Part shown: positions 10,878 to 21,392 of the stretch, one piece after another
Numbering within the stretch: the stretch's first letter is position 1
Layout of the letters: each line of letters starts with the position of its first letter
Assembly (NCBI GenBank): GCA_003971905.1
Contig: RSEE01000064.1
Location: forward strand, 124,001-188,000
Origin: Moniliella sp. 'wahieum'
Lineage: Eukaryota; Basidiomycota; Moniliellomycetes; Moniliellales; Moniliellaceae
Direction of reading: 5' to 3'
Length of the DNA: 64,000 bases
Notes under the pieces: generated by a model
What the model saw: only the letters and a program-made list of their open reading frames with translations
Told to the model about the DNA's origin: nothing
Database searches by the model: none
Position numbers and translations under genes: made by a program

Positions 10878-13190
10878 TCACGCCCGACCCACCGAAAACA
10901 ACCCCAAGAGCGTAGCCGCCGCATCGCGCTCTTGTCGCTCGGCATGGTCGCGTGCCGTGCTCCCGACGGTGGCGGGGGCGGTATCGGTGTCGGTGTCGGT
11001 GCGCGCCGGGGCACCAGGGACGTCGAGCGAACCGCTGGACTGCTCCGCGTTCAGCGTCGACGCAGGTACCCGCGTAGAGGTGGGTGTCGCGTCCGCGTCC
11101 GTGTGCGGTTGCGGTTGCGGTTGGGTTCGGGTTTGGGTTTGGGGTTGCGTGTGCAGGACCGTCTCTGCCTCCGCGCGCCATGGGTAGGAAGGTACGGTAG
11201 AGGCGCGCAGGTTGTCATGCGCCAAAGGCGGGCGGTAAGGTTGATTCCAACCCAGTGGCGTGCCCAGTGGGGTGCCCAGTGGGGTACCCAGTGAGGTGCC
11301 CAGTGGTGTAGCCCCACGTGAAGTGGGCATGGGCACGGGGGGACGTGTGTGAGCGTCGCGCGCCGGCGCGCCACGTAGGAGGGAGAGAAGCGTTCCACAG
11401 CGCCCGGCGGTGGGCGGTACAGGCGGTCCGGGCGGGCGTAGGCAAGTGCAGCTGAAGGAGCGGTAACGCACCGTGTGAATTTCCGTCCGGCGCTAAGGGT
11501 GCGAGGTGAGGTACCGAGGCTGGCCGGTCGCGTCGGTCGGGTCGGTCCCATCTGTCCCACCGGTCGTAGCGGTCAGGTTGGTCACGTTGGTCGCAGCCGT
11601 CCCATCTGTCCTGTCGATCGGCTTGGTCCCGGTCGGAGTGACGTGAAGCAAAAGCAGGTGGGGACGCAGGTGTGCGCAGTACACCTGCACCCCACCCTGC
11701 GCCCGGGGACGAAGGTGGGGACGAAGGTGCTTGACGTAAATTGGAATTCGGTGCGGCCCTACGTCGCATGACGCCCGCCACGCCCGTTTCTTGTGACAAG
11801 CCAACGGTCGTCGATCCCAGCGCGCCACGTTGCCCTCCCCTTTGGACCCCAGTACAGTCCGCTCCGTCCCCGTGCCGTAGCCCACGGAGTCGGCACTGCG
11901 TTCCGCACCGTGCTCGGTGCCCGGCCCGTCGTCCCCGCGATGGGGGGTACCGTGCTGCGTCAGGCCGAAGCTGGCAGAGCGCGCGACCGCGCCGCAATCT
12001 GAATTGCAACCGGAACCAGAATCGGAATCGGAATCCGAGTCGAACGCCAACCGGTCCGCTTCGTCCGCCGAGTCGAGCTCGTCCAGTTCGAGCGCTTGTG
12101 CTTGCACTTGCCCGTTCCCGTTCCCGTTCCCGATCCCGGGCGACCAATCGGAGCGCGAGGTACGGTAAGACGGGGCCAGGAGCAGAGTATCGTTGGTCGC
12201 TTGTAGCTTGGCCAGAGGCACGTCCGAGTCGCCCTCGGAGCTGGGAGCAGAGGTAGCGTCGCGGTCCGGTTTGGACGGGGGCAGGTTCCTCGGTGCTCGT
12301 TTGGCGCGGGCCGAGGCGTGAGCGAGGGCGGAAGATGGTTGGGCACGCGCACGGCGTTTGCAAGGTACGATAGAAGGGGTGCGGGAAGAAGGGTTGTAAG
12401 GTTTGCAAGGGTTGCGGGTGCCGTCGCCACGGGTAGAGGGGGAAAGGTCCATGTCGTTTCTCCTCCTCCGTGGACCGATGGCGCGAGCGGACGACGCCGA
12501 GTAAAATTCGTCGAGACGACGAAACGTTTGACGTGCCATGGCACGGTCTAGCGTTCCGGCCACGGCGGCCGTCGCGGGCGGCGGGGGGGGCGCAGCGCCG
12601 AGGGCAGGAACGGCGGTAAGGTTGGGCTCGGTGCGCGGAGCGAGCGGGATGCTGGGCATGGACCGTGGGCCGGGCGGAGGGACAGGTCGAGGGAGGGAAA
12701 CTGAAGTGTTTGCGGCCGGGCCGAGAGCGACGGGGAGAGGGCCCAAGGCGGGGGCGAGTGCGGGTGCGACCCAGCGGGCAGCTTGGCTTGTCTTCCTTGC
12801 CGCGGGGTTCGGGCCGGACGAGGAGGTGCATGTTTGCCATTGAGCACGACGACACGTAGGGCAGCGCACGCGTCCATGCCCGCGGCCGTGGGTGCAGAGG
12901 AGGAGGAAGGCGGGGGGGATGCGGACAGTGACGGGAGGAGGACGAGGGCGGGTAGGAAAGCGGTGTGGGGCGAGAACGCATGTGCTTCAGCAGCTCGGCT
13001 TGGTCGGGGTGGAGAAACGGGGGCGGTTTCTTCTCTGCGGCAAGCAGGGCGTCGACGTTGGAGAAGGCGCATAGGCTTTGTGCCTCGGTTGCGGGCAGCT
13101 CGGGTACGTGCGCGGGGACGGATGGGCAGGCAGGGCGGTGGGAGGCGAGGGCTGAAGCGCGGGGCGATGGCGGAGGAGAGGCAGAGGGAG

Positions 13191-13221
<31 letters not shown>

Positions 13222-13461
13222 GGTGGGCATAGGCATGGGCATGCGCTCGACCCGGGCAGTCTCGGCGAGATAGCCCATGGCGGCGAGGGCGAGCTTGCTG
13301 GCGGCGCATGGGCTTGGGCGGGCGGGGGCAAAGACGAGGGGCGGGGCGGCAAAGCTGGCGCTGGTGTCGGCGTCGTGGGGGCGGGTGAGGGTGGGGAAGG
13401 AGAGGCTGGTGTTGGGGGTGCTGGGGGTGGGCGCGGCGGCAGCAGCCAGGGAGGCGGCCAT
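10878..13461 (-). CDS. Large disordered Ser/Pro/Ala-rich protein, unknown function
   Basis: I do not recognise this gene. The likely start at 13461 gives MAASLAAAAAPTPSTP. The reading then runs through FSNVDALLAAEKKPPPFLHP, RQTFRRLDEFYSASSARA, DVPLAKLQATNDTLLLAP, an acidic Asp/Ser run (DSDSDSDSGS) and a Q/T/P repeat, to the C-terminus AATLLGLFSVGRA (stop at 10878). Expected length is about 850 residues. A CATGGG hexamer array (13192-13240) encodes Pro-Met then His-Ala dipeptides, and a GTPLGT repeat lies near 11265-11310. No domain, membrane segment or signal peptide is seen. Three frames are used in turn, so several one-base shifts are implied. Composition suggests a nuclear or cell-cycle regulator, but that is only a guess. 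It is divergent from the glutaminyl cyclase gene. Confidence 0.5.
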
Positions 13462-13966
13462 GGTGGGGGTGGCGGGGGGGTGGCGCGCAGGGAGGCGCCT
13501 GGGCGGGTGGGCGCGCCGGCGTGTGGGTGGGTTGGCGCGCAGGTCCGCCCCAGGCGGAAGGAGCGGCCGGTCCACCGCACGCCACGCCCAGGGCAGAAGC
13601 AGAGGCCGTTGGGCGGCAATGTTCAACCAGCGGTGCTGTGTGCGCTCATCGCATCCCACCCGATCCATCCCACCTCCCGTCGAACCATCCCACCCGCACA
13701 TCGCACATCTCACCGCGTCGCCCACTAGGAAGAAACGTTTACCGTTTGCCGGTAACCCCCCCCTGGCGCTCCGACGCGCACCCCACGTGCCACCGGTCAC
13801 CCCGCTGCCACGCGCGTCTCGCCGCTTCTTCCGCCCGCCTTTCGCCCGCCCTTCCGCCTGCCTTCCGCCTGCCTTCCGCCCCGCCCTTCCGCCCCGCCCT
13901 TCCGCCCCGTTTCCCCCCCTCCGCCCTCCACACCCCCACACCCCCTCCCCCCCTCCCCCCCCCATC
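13462..13966. promoter_or_regulatory. Divergent promoter region (disordered protein / glutaminyl cyclase)
   Basis: 505 bases lie between two start codons pointing away from each other. The right half is almost pure C/T on the plus strand (CCTTCCGCC repeats, 13840-13960), a pyrimidine tract of the kind often found just upstream of fungal starts. No TATA box is evident. Confidence 0.5.
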
Positions 13967-15268
13967 ATGCGCCCCCGCCCCCGCCTCCGCCCCCTCCTCC
14001 TCGCCCTCCTCGCGCTCTGCGTCGCAGCCGCCTTCGCAAGCCTCCGCACCGTCCCCGCCGCCACCCGCCCCGCCATCCACCGCCGCCTCGCCGCCCAGCC
14101 CCCGCTCTCCGACCACCAGCTCCGCGCCCTCGTCCACCGCCTCGACCCAGCGCCCACCCTCAACTTCACCGACCCCCAGTCCCTCCTCGCCCGCCTCCTC
14201 GTCCCCCGCGAGCCTGCCAGCCCAGGCAGCCTTGCCGTCCGCGCCGCCCTGGACCATGTCTTTACCCGCCAGCTCACCGGCTGGACCGTCGAGCACCAGC
14301 GCTTCACCGCCGACACCCCGCTCGGCCCGCGCGACATGGTCAATCTTGTCTACACCAAGCCCCTTGGCCCCCCGCTGCGCGAGCGCTTGCCTCCCCGAGC
14401 GCGGTCCCACGCTCACCCTCGCCGCCCACTACGACAGCAAGTACTTCCCCCCCCACCTCGCCCGAGTACCCCTTTATCGGCGCAACCGACAGTGCTGCGC
14501 CGTGTGCGATGCTGGTGGATGTAGCGCGGGCGTTGGACACTTGCTGGCGTCGCAGCCTGTTGCGCCCTCGGCCCAGCCTCCCGCACTGCAAATCATCTTT
14601 TTCGATGGCGAAGAAGCCTACCACCAATGGACGCATACCGACTCGATCTACGGCGCTCGCCAACTCGCTAGCCACTGGTCCTTCCCTTCCTCCCCTTCCT
14701 CGGCTCCTATGGTGCTCGTATCCCCGACCCAACCCCTGCCACGATGGCTGGCACGCAGCTACGCCTGGCTCCAGCGCCACCTCGTCCCTCGTCAGTGGGA
14801 CAAGTCTGCGCGGCGGATCGATCAGATGGAGCATCTGATTCTACTCGACCTGCTGGGCGCACCCAACCCTTCGTGCCTTCCTACTTTCACTCTACCAAGT
14901 GGCTGCACACGCGTCTCCTCGGTCTCGAAACACGATTACGCGATTTGGGCCTGCTCGATCTCAGTCCGACCCCCATTCCCAACTCCGCACCGGCCAACGG
15001 CGTGCCTCCGCTCCCGTCCCTCCCAACTCGAATTCGACCGTTCCTCTCCTCTGCCCCAGCTTGGGCGGCATAGAAGATGACCATCTCCGTTTCTTCTCAC
15101 CAGGGCGTGCCCGTGCTGCATTTGATTCCTTCCCCCTTCCCGTCCGTCTGGCACCGCAAAGCCGACGACGCCTCCGCACTGCATTACCCCACCGTGCGCG
15201 CTTGGAGCTTGCTCACCCGCGTCTTGGTCGCCGACTATTTGGGTCTCACAGACATCCCAGACGCCTAG
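13967..15268 (+). CDS. Glutaminyl-peptide cyclotransferase (M28-like zinc enzyme)
   Basis: This enzyme turns N-terminal glutamine into pyroglutamate on secreted proteins. The start at 13967 opens a signal-anchor or signal peptide (arginine-rich start, then LLLALLALCVAAAFA). Family features in order are LTLAAHYDSK (zinc Asp), IGATDSAAPCAML, IIFFDGEEA (catalytic and zinc Glu), LLDLLGAPNPSFPSYF, and near the C-terminus IEDDHL and GVPVLHLIPSPFPSVWH, the latter with the zinc-binding His region. The stop at 15268 gives about 415 residues, near the usual fungal length. The frame changes four or five times, including near 14370, 14440, 14875 and 15098. All metal-binding segments are present in one frame or another. 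A 7-bp tandem repeat begins four bases after the stop. Confidence 0.9.
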
Positions 15269-15271
15269 CAT

Positions 15272-15341
15272 AAGTACCAAGTACTAAGTACCAAGTACCA
15301 AGTACCAAGTACCAAGTACCAAGTACCAAGTACCAAGTACC
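15272..15341 (+). repeat. 7-bp tandem repeat AAGTACC x10
   Basis: Ten heptamers (one reads AAGTACT), directly after the stop codon of the glutaminyl cyclase gene and so probably transcribed in its 3' untranslated region. The core GTAC is self-complementary. Confidence 0.97.
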
Positions 15342-16100
15342 AAGTGTCCTTACGTGCTCCATCCGCACTCCCCCCCGTGCCTTATGCCTCACCTTGCACC
15401 CCGGCCTGTGCCCAGTCGGACCGGACCCTGGGACCATCTCGATGCGCACCCCGGTCCCCTTCCCACCCCGGTCCCCTTCCCACCCCGGACCCCTCGGCCG
15501 CCCTAGACCCTAGTAGCGCTCATGCTTCCCTTTTTTGCTCGCACCCTGGCCTAATCTTATGGACTTGTACTGATCCTGTCCCACTTCTCCCATCGAACGC
15601 GACCCGCACTCACACTCGCACTCACACTTGCACTTGCACTCGTATCCACCTCACATGTCACATCTACACTCCCGTCCGGCCTCACATGTCACAGGACCGT
15701 GTACGTGTGTGGCCAGGTCCGAGCCCACCCCTACCGCATACTTCAACCGACATTACGACGGGCTACGGGGTGCGAGAGTGCTGAAAATGGCCAGGGCGAG
15801 TATCCACAGCACGGGACGCAGACCACGTCCAGACACAGAAACAGAAACGGCCGACAATTAACACCGCTGCCTGGGCGTGGTGGCGCCCTCGGGCAGGTCG
15901 CAATCATACGGGATGAAAGCAACAGGGAGAAGGAAGGAAGGAAGGAACCAATCATGGGGCATAGAGGAGGCGAAGAACGGTGTGGAGAGAGAAGAAAAGA
16001 CATGAAAAGAGAAGAAAAGAAAAGAGATACATACATCCCTCTTAGGGTTTTTTTTCACGACACAGAGGTGGGTTAACGTTTTAACGTAGAATTGAAACGC
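15342..16100. other. Intergenic region between convergent genes
   Basis: No gene recognised. It contains CACTCGCACT/CACTTGCACT hexamer runs (15600-15645), two CACATGTCACA motifs (about 15650 and 15680) and a purine-rich stretch (15915-16030). Both neighbours end here. Confidence 0.6.
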
Positions 16101-17252
16101 CTAGGGTACGACGACGGCGGATGGCTTGGTAGCCGCTTGGATGCGCTTGGTGCGGGTCCAGTCGACGACGACCTTGAATTGTTCAAAGAACATCCAGATG
16201 AGGATGGTGTTGGGCGTGAGACGGATCCAGGAAGGCACGTAGCCACGGAAGAGGAACTTGAGTCCGTCGTTGCGGAAATGCGATTTGAGCGTTTGCAATC
16301 CCACAGCCGCCGAGGGCGCGTTCATCAGTGTGGCCTTGACCACGTCAGCGGGACTGGTCACCGTCGTGGCCACGGTACCGGCCATAAAGGAGGCGGTAAA
16401 GTGGAGGACAGTACCTTCGGTAAAGTAGCCCGTACTGATCAGGCTCGCTTTGAACATATCGTACGTGGCGAGCTGCGTCGCGTTCATCAGGACCGCTCGA
16501 ACAAGGTTGGGCGCCAAGCCACGGAACAGCGAGCCCACCCCTTCTTCCCGCGCCATGCGCACCACCCCCGTAACAGAATCATGGTAGTTGTACCGCTTGT
16601 CCAGCGGTTTGTTCAAATCCGACGTCATGCGCACCAGCATAATGTCTGCCCCCCCCCCGCACACACACACCGCATCAGCGTCAGTCACTAGTCAGCTCGT
16701 CCATTCCGAATACAACAAAACAGTGCACAAGCCCACCAGGTGGACCAACGTAGCCAAACAGCAAAGTACCAAAGTACCGTACCGCCCTTGCCCGCAACGC
16801 CACCCGACCCACCCCAACCGAATCCAATTCGAACCAACCAAAGTATAACACGTACCAGCTGGGTTGCCTGCAATGCCCCCAATCACACCGGCGCCCATGG
16901 CCGAGAGGGCGAGGGCGGTATTGGAGATAGATCCGTCGGGCGACTGACGGGCGAGCGAGTTCTTGAAATGATCGTAGGCGGCAAAGCGGGCGAGCGAGTA
17001 CGTCATTTGCCTCAACACGGACGCCGACAAGCCTTGGTAAATCCCAGCCAGGCCATCTTGCCGTGCTGTCGTGACCAAGACCGAGGCCATGGACTTGCGC
17101 ACGCCCGTCTGCGTTTGCATCCGGTTCTTGATCGCATCGAGCGGGTGGGTAAAGACGACGGCACAGGTCGCTGCGATGCCGCCTAGCCAAAAGGGATACG
17201 GCGGGCCCGGCGCGGGAAGACTCTTGGTGCCCGAGGCAGGTGCGGAGGACAT
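16101..17252 (-). CDS. DIC1: Mitochondrial dicarboxylate carrier (SLC25 family)
   Basis: An inner-membrane carrier of the mitochondrial solute carrier family, most like the dicarboxylate (malate/phosphate) carrier Dic1. Three carrier signatures of the PX[DE]XX[KR] type are visible: PLDAIKNR (repeat 1), PADIMLVR (repeat 2) and PADVVKA (repeat 3). The repeat 2 context GNPADIMLVRM and RYNYHDSV are typical of DIC rather than ADP/ATP carriers. The start at 17252 gives MSSAPASGTKSLPAPG, and one intron at 16646-16855 (210 nt, GTACGT, acceptor after a G/T-rich run) splits the GNPAD codon. Spliced length is about 313 residues, normal for the family. It is one of the few genes here with no frame break. 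Substrate preference is inferred from sequence pattern only. Confidence 0.9.
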
Positions 17253-18414
17253 GGTGTCGGCGGCGGAAGCGGGGCGGGGCAGGTGGGCCAGGCGGTATAG
17301 AAGAGTAGAGGACAGAGATAGAGGTCGGGGTGGCGGTGGTGGGCGCAGGCGAAAAAGAGAGCGTAGAGCGCGGCCGGTTGGGGGGTAGCCAGTTAGGCGG
17401 GTAGGCCTAAGCGTAGGACTTGGGGAGGGAGAGGGGCAGCGTGGGGGAGGAGACTGGGCCCAAGGCGAGGGGGCGCAAATGGCGGGGTTTTAAAGTGGGC
17501 TGCGTGGGGGCGAGGCGAGGCGAGGCGAGGAGGGAGGGGGCGAGTGCAAAAAAGAGTGCGAGACATGCGTGCTGGATTGCACATGGGAGACCCAGCAGAG
17601 AGAGAGAGAGCGTAGTGTGGATCCGTGTAGTAAGTAAGTAGCAAGTAGCACGCCGCCTGGGATCCAATTCGCCCGCGGCCGGCCAGCGCGATGGTGTGCG
17701 GTGGCTGAGGCGGTGGCAGGCCAATACCAAATGCACGGTGGTCCGTGCAGACCGCCCGACTGGCCAGGGCCTGGTGGAGGATGCGTTTTGCCGGGCACTG
17801 CACCGCGGCACACTTCTCGCCTCCTTTCGCCCCTCTCGCCTCGCACCAAAACACGGCGGACTGGGCGGACGCACCGGCCGTAGCCCCCAGCGCCTCACGC
17901 CTCGCCACGCCTCAATATTCAATCCTTGCGTCACTTGGGCCCCGAACGCCCAGCTCGCCTGACCGGCCAACCCCGCCCTACGTCCGCGGCCGTGGCGGCG
18001 GGCCAGCCGGAGTCGGTCCATGTACTTCCCAGTTCCCCATCAATCATTAATCATCGATCGTATACGTACCCCATCCTCCTCCAAGCTTCACGCTTCTGAT
18101 GTCGGACAGGTTGCATGGGACACTGGTCAGATGCCTTAGGCCTTACGTTGCCCCTCCCACCATGTCCTATCGATTATCTGAGATCTCACATGCCGCATGT
18201 CACATGTCACCATTTCACCACCGAAAAAAGATACGCTGACCAATTGTCGTTCATGCTTCTGCCTCTCTGCCGTGTGCTGGCCTGCTCAACATGGACTCCA
18301 CCAGCCTTCTTTTTCTTTCCCTTCGCCCTTTCTTCTCAGGGACCATTTCTCTCGTGCCCATCCCCATCCCCAGCAGATCGACCCCCCCCCCCACCCACGC
18401 CCACACTCGCCCCA

Positions 18415-18431
18415 TCATTAATCATTAATCA
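18415..18431 (+). repeat. 7-bp-period array TCA-TTAA
   Basis: TCA at 18415, 18422 and 18429, separated by the self-complementary TTAA. A related mixed run (TCA-TTAA-TCA-TCGA) lies at about 18043-18060, and TCA-CATG-TCA near 18207-18218. Confidence 0.9.
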
Positions 18432-19116
18432 TTCCCGCCTCCGCCCGCGGCCCATACGGACGTACACAAAACGTAAACAGAGGTCTCATCGGTTACCTCG
18501 ATCAACTGCCCACTGCCCACTCCCCAATCCCCCCCGCGACGAGAGAGTCTGGTACCTTCCCACATCCGAGCCTGCCACTGTCCGGGTGAGTTTTTACGAC
18601 GATGGGAACATTGCAATAATGACGGTTTTTTTCCCTTCTCATCCCCACCCCCACCCTCCCCAACACACTCACCCACACACCACGGAGGTGGGGGGGTGGC
18701 GCCCAGGTCCAATCCACTGTTTTGCCTGGGGACCGAGCGCGACGAAGACAGTGGGAAGAAAAACGCCGCGCGCGAGCGCCGCAAGTCTTCTAATGGGTCT
18801 ACGACGCTCAGTATAGTACCTCACTATAGTAGGGCCAGACCGTAACTGTAATCCCGTCCGGGGCCGCCAAATGAATACAGTAGAGGCATAATTAAGGAAC
18901 GCTATAGTGCATCATCGATCATCTCTCCGCGTCATCGACATCATCTTTTCGATCAACTCTGCCACACCGGTATGCATATGTCTTGCTCCACAGCTCAGCC
19001 CTGGGCCTCAGGCTGAGGCACCCCGCGCTGTGGCTGGAAGGAGCGCTTAGCCCTTAGCGCCGCTCACTCCCGGCGGGTTGGGATGCCAACTACTACTAAT
19101 ACCTATTTGCCCGATC

Positions 19117-19130
19117 TCAGATCTCAGATC
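19117..19130 (+). repeat. 7-bp-period array TCA-GATC
   Basis: Two units of TCAGATC, then CCAG. The tetramer GATC is self-complementary. Confidence 0.85.
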
Positions 19131-19395
19131 CCAGTCTTCTTTAGGACACCCGCCGGGGGAGGGACAACGATCGCGACCGGTACCGGGTACCGAGTACCGG
19201 TTGTACGCCCCAACCGGATTGTAACATGTTCGGATGGCCGGGACGTAAGTATGGATTGGACCATGTCTTGTCTTCCCAAAGTTGTTGGGGTCAAATACAG
19301 TGCAGAACTTGAGACCTGCTTGTATTTTTGTAGTACGCAATTAGAGTATAATCCAGAAAGTGTTTGTGTGAGAAAGATGCCTCTTTTCTTCGGAT

Positions 19396-19437
19396 GACAT
19401 GGGACATGGGACATGGGACATGGGACATGGGACATGC
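19396..19437 (+). repeat. 7-bp tandem repeat GACATGG x6
   Basis: Six heptamers, the last ending GACATGC. The anchor is GGA and the tetramer is CATG. Confidence 0.97.
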
Positions 19438-20002
19438 TTCCTCCCCACCACAGCACACCTCCCCACAGTACACCTCCCCATTCGAACCTACTGTCCTCCC
19501 CTGACTGGTGACCTGCGCCCGCTGTTGCCTCATAGTGTGCCTGCCTGCTGTCGCCGTACAAAAAATCAGCTTAATCAGGGCTACAACGACAATTGTCCTG
19601 TCCTCCTGAGTCTCTAAGTTATGCTTCTACAGCGAGGCTGGATGAAAGAGTTCATCATCAATTAGTAACCCACACCCCTGCAGTAGCAACGATATCTTCC
19701 AATGCAGCGGACATGCGGTGTACCCGGCCCATACATTCCTGATTCTCTTTCGCCCCAGCAACAGGGGAGGCAGTAGGTAGTATAGCTACCCTCAAAGATG
19801 TATATGGAGGGTCTTTCGGCTTCCAGCGTTCCTTTTTCTTTTGTATCTTGCTTCGCAACAACACGCTACGATGGGGGGCCAAGCACGCTCCTGATGCGGT
19901 GGCGGGGAACGGTGAGGTGGGATCCATCCCTCACCATCCTACCTTGGATTTTGAATCGAGCAAGGACTGCATCCCTGTGGACCCTAATACACACTGCAGC
20001 TG

Positions 20003-20054
20003 CATCGGTATCGGCATCGGCATCGGCATCGGCATCGGCATCGGCATCGGCATC
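20003..20054 (+). repeat. 6-bp tandem repeat CATCGG x8
   Basis: Eight hexamers (one TATCGG), then CATC. This creates spurious Ser-Ala, Gly-Ile or Asp-Ala dipeptide frames. Confidence 0.95.
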
Positions 20055-20932
20055 TGTTCTCTCCGTATCGAGTATCCGCCATGCTCTCTCCTTTCGCAGC
20101 TTTCCCGTCTCTTGGGAGGACAGGGGACCGCGCCGGGGCTTAGGTTGGCATCGAATCTTGTGTGCATCAACGTACTCGTGCTTTACTCCCAACTCCGTAT
20201 TGTGCCATAGGGTGCAGTGGGCAGCGCAAGCGCCTAGATGTCGAATCGGAGAATCGGAGGACCTGTACAGGAGGTCCAACTATTATGCATTATGCATCGA
20301 GGCTATATCTGTCGCTTTGACTCTGACACCCAAGCACCACGGCACCACGGCGCCCCACTTACCTCCCCTTGGGGTGCGAGCAGGTACCAGGCGATCTCTC
20401 ACGCGTCGTCGAGGGGATGAGGATCGAAGGTGTCAGTAACTCCCATCAGTTGGATTCCCTTTCCCATACCCTCTGTCCTCCACACAGACGCCCCACCTTC
20501 TCACCCGCATCGCACGTCAGACCCCAGTCCCCTCCACTCCCCGTGACAGGCGTACTTGCCCACCAACTACCCACCGAGAGAAGGTTGCCTGATCGCGACT
20601 CTCAGATCGCTTTGCAGGGAGCGTGCAGTGGGACGGTGGGGGGGGAGCGGGTGGCCACCGCGTGAACGTTGGTGTGGTGTCGGTATACGTATCTCTCAGG
20701 CGGGGGGCTGTCCACGCGCCATGGCAGATGCAAGGGCTCGCAGGAGGAGGTAGGACGTCGATGATGATAGGGAGGGATACATGGATAGATGCGGGCGCGG
20801 CGCACGAGTTTGGTACGTGGGACGAGCGACAGACAGAGGGTGTAAGTTGGGGAGAAAAGGAGCAGCTTGGCGCTTGGCGCTTATTAGCTTGACGTTTAAT
20901 GTTTCACGTTCAACGTAACCCTCTTGCGGCTT

Positions 20933-21006
20933 GGTGACTGGTGACTGGCCGGTGACTACCGGTGACTAGTGACTAGTAACTTGTAACTAGTGAGCTAGTG
21001 ACTAGC
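20933..21006 (+). repeat. 7-bp-period array, TGA/TAA anchor with CTAG and CTGG
   Basis: A run of TGACTGG TGACTGG, then TGACTACCGG, TGACTAG TGACTAG TAACTTG TAACTAG and TGAGCTAG TGACTAG. Most steps are seven bases; some are eight or more. It lies about 400 bases before the DUF3445 start. Confidence 0.9.
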
Positions 21007-21175
21007 TGGGCAGCTTACCATTGATAAGTGAGTCTGCGGGTGTATTATCGGCCGTGCAAACCCACCCGCCTGTAGCGCGGAGCGCTGAAGCGCCAGTTGC
21101 ATTTAAAAACCGTACACGGCCCACTCTGTACTCAGTTGAGCACACTCAGTTACTAGTTACTCATCTTGACGCCTG

Positions 21176-21193
21176 GGCCTCAGGCCTCAGGCC
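21176..21193 (+). repeat. 7-bp-period array TCA-GGCC
   Basis: GGCC-TCA-GGCC-TCA-GGCC, about 200 bases upstream of the DUF3445 gene. The same unit recurs at 48009-48025. Confidence 0.9.
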
Positions 21194-21392
21194 TCTCGGG
21201 CACAGCGCAACAGGGCACAACCACCCCACGTATTCCACGCCCATACGCAAATACGACGCTACGATAAGCCAAGCCTTATTGTTTCAGCCTGGATCCTTCA
21301 AGCCGATTCCAGCACTCTTGCCATTTCCGCTTCTGTGCTTGCCTTGCCAAACACGCTGGCCCACCACGCTCCTCCGCCACCACCACAGCCTC

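Larger units (their letters stand above)
17253..21392. other. 4.1-kb gene-poor region
   Basis: I find no gene with recognisable family features on either strand. Open frames are short, low in complexity or made of repeats (for example a Ser-Ala run at 20003-20054 from a GGCATC repeat). The region is rich in short tandem arrays, six of which are listed separately. CTATAGT/ACTATAG motifs cluster near 18815-18915. A structural RNA cannot be excluded; I saw no tRNA arms or clear snRNA. Confidence 0.55.

Noticed and set aside
11215-14343. A 1042-codon open frame on the minus strand
   Set aside because: Its first 290 codons are antisense to the well-supported glutaminyl cyclase gene and its divergent promoter. 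GC-rich DNA leaves few stops. Only the part below 13461 overlaps the proposed disordered protein, and even there the frame is not always the right one.
15272-15341. Telomere-type repeat
   Set aside because: The AAGTACC unit does not resemble TTAGGG or known fungal telomere repeats, and it lies inside a gene-bearing region.
19235-19260. U1 snRNA 5' end on the minus strand (CCATACTTACG)
   Set aside because: The match stops after ATACTTAC; the expected CCTGGC continuation is absent, so it is likely chance.
19798-20439. 213-codon frame with a Ser-Ala repeat
   Set aside because: The repeat comes from the CATCGG hexamer array and all frames across it stay open; nothing else is protein-like.
21021-21392. 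Upstream extension of the DUF3445 frame
   Set aside because: Open in frame, but it reads through repeat-type DNA with no conservation, and the membrane-anchored start at 21393 suits the family.
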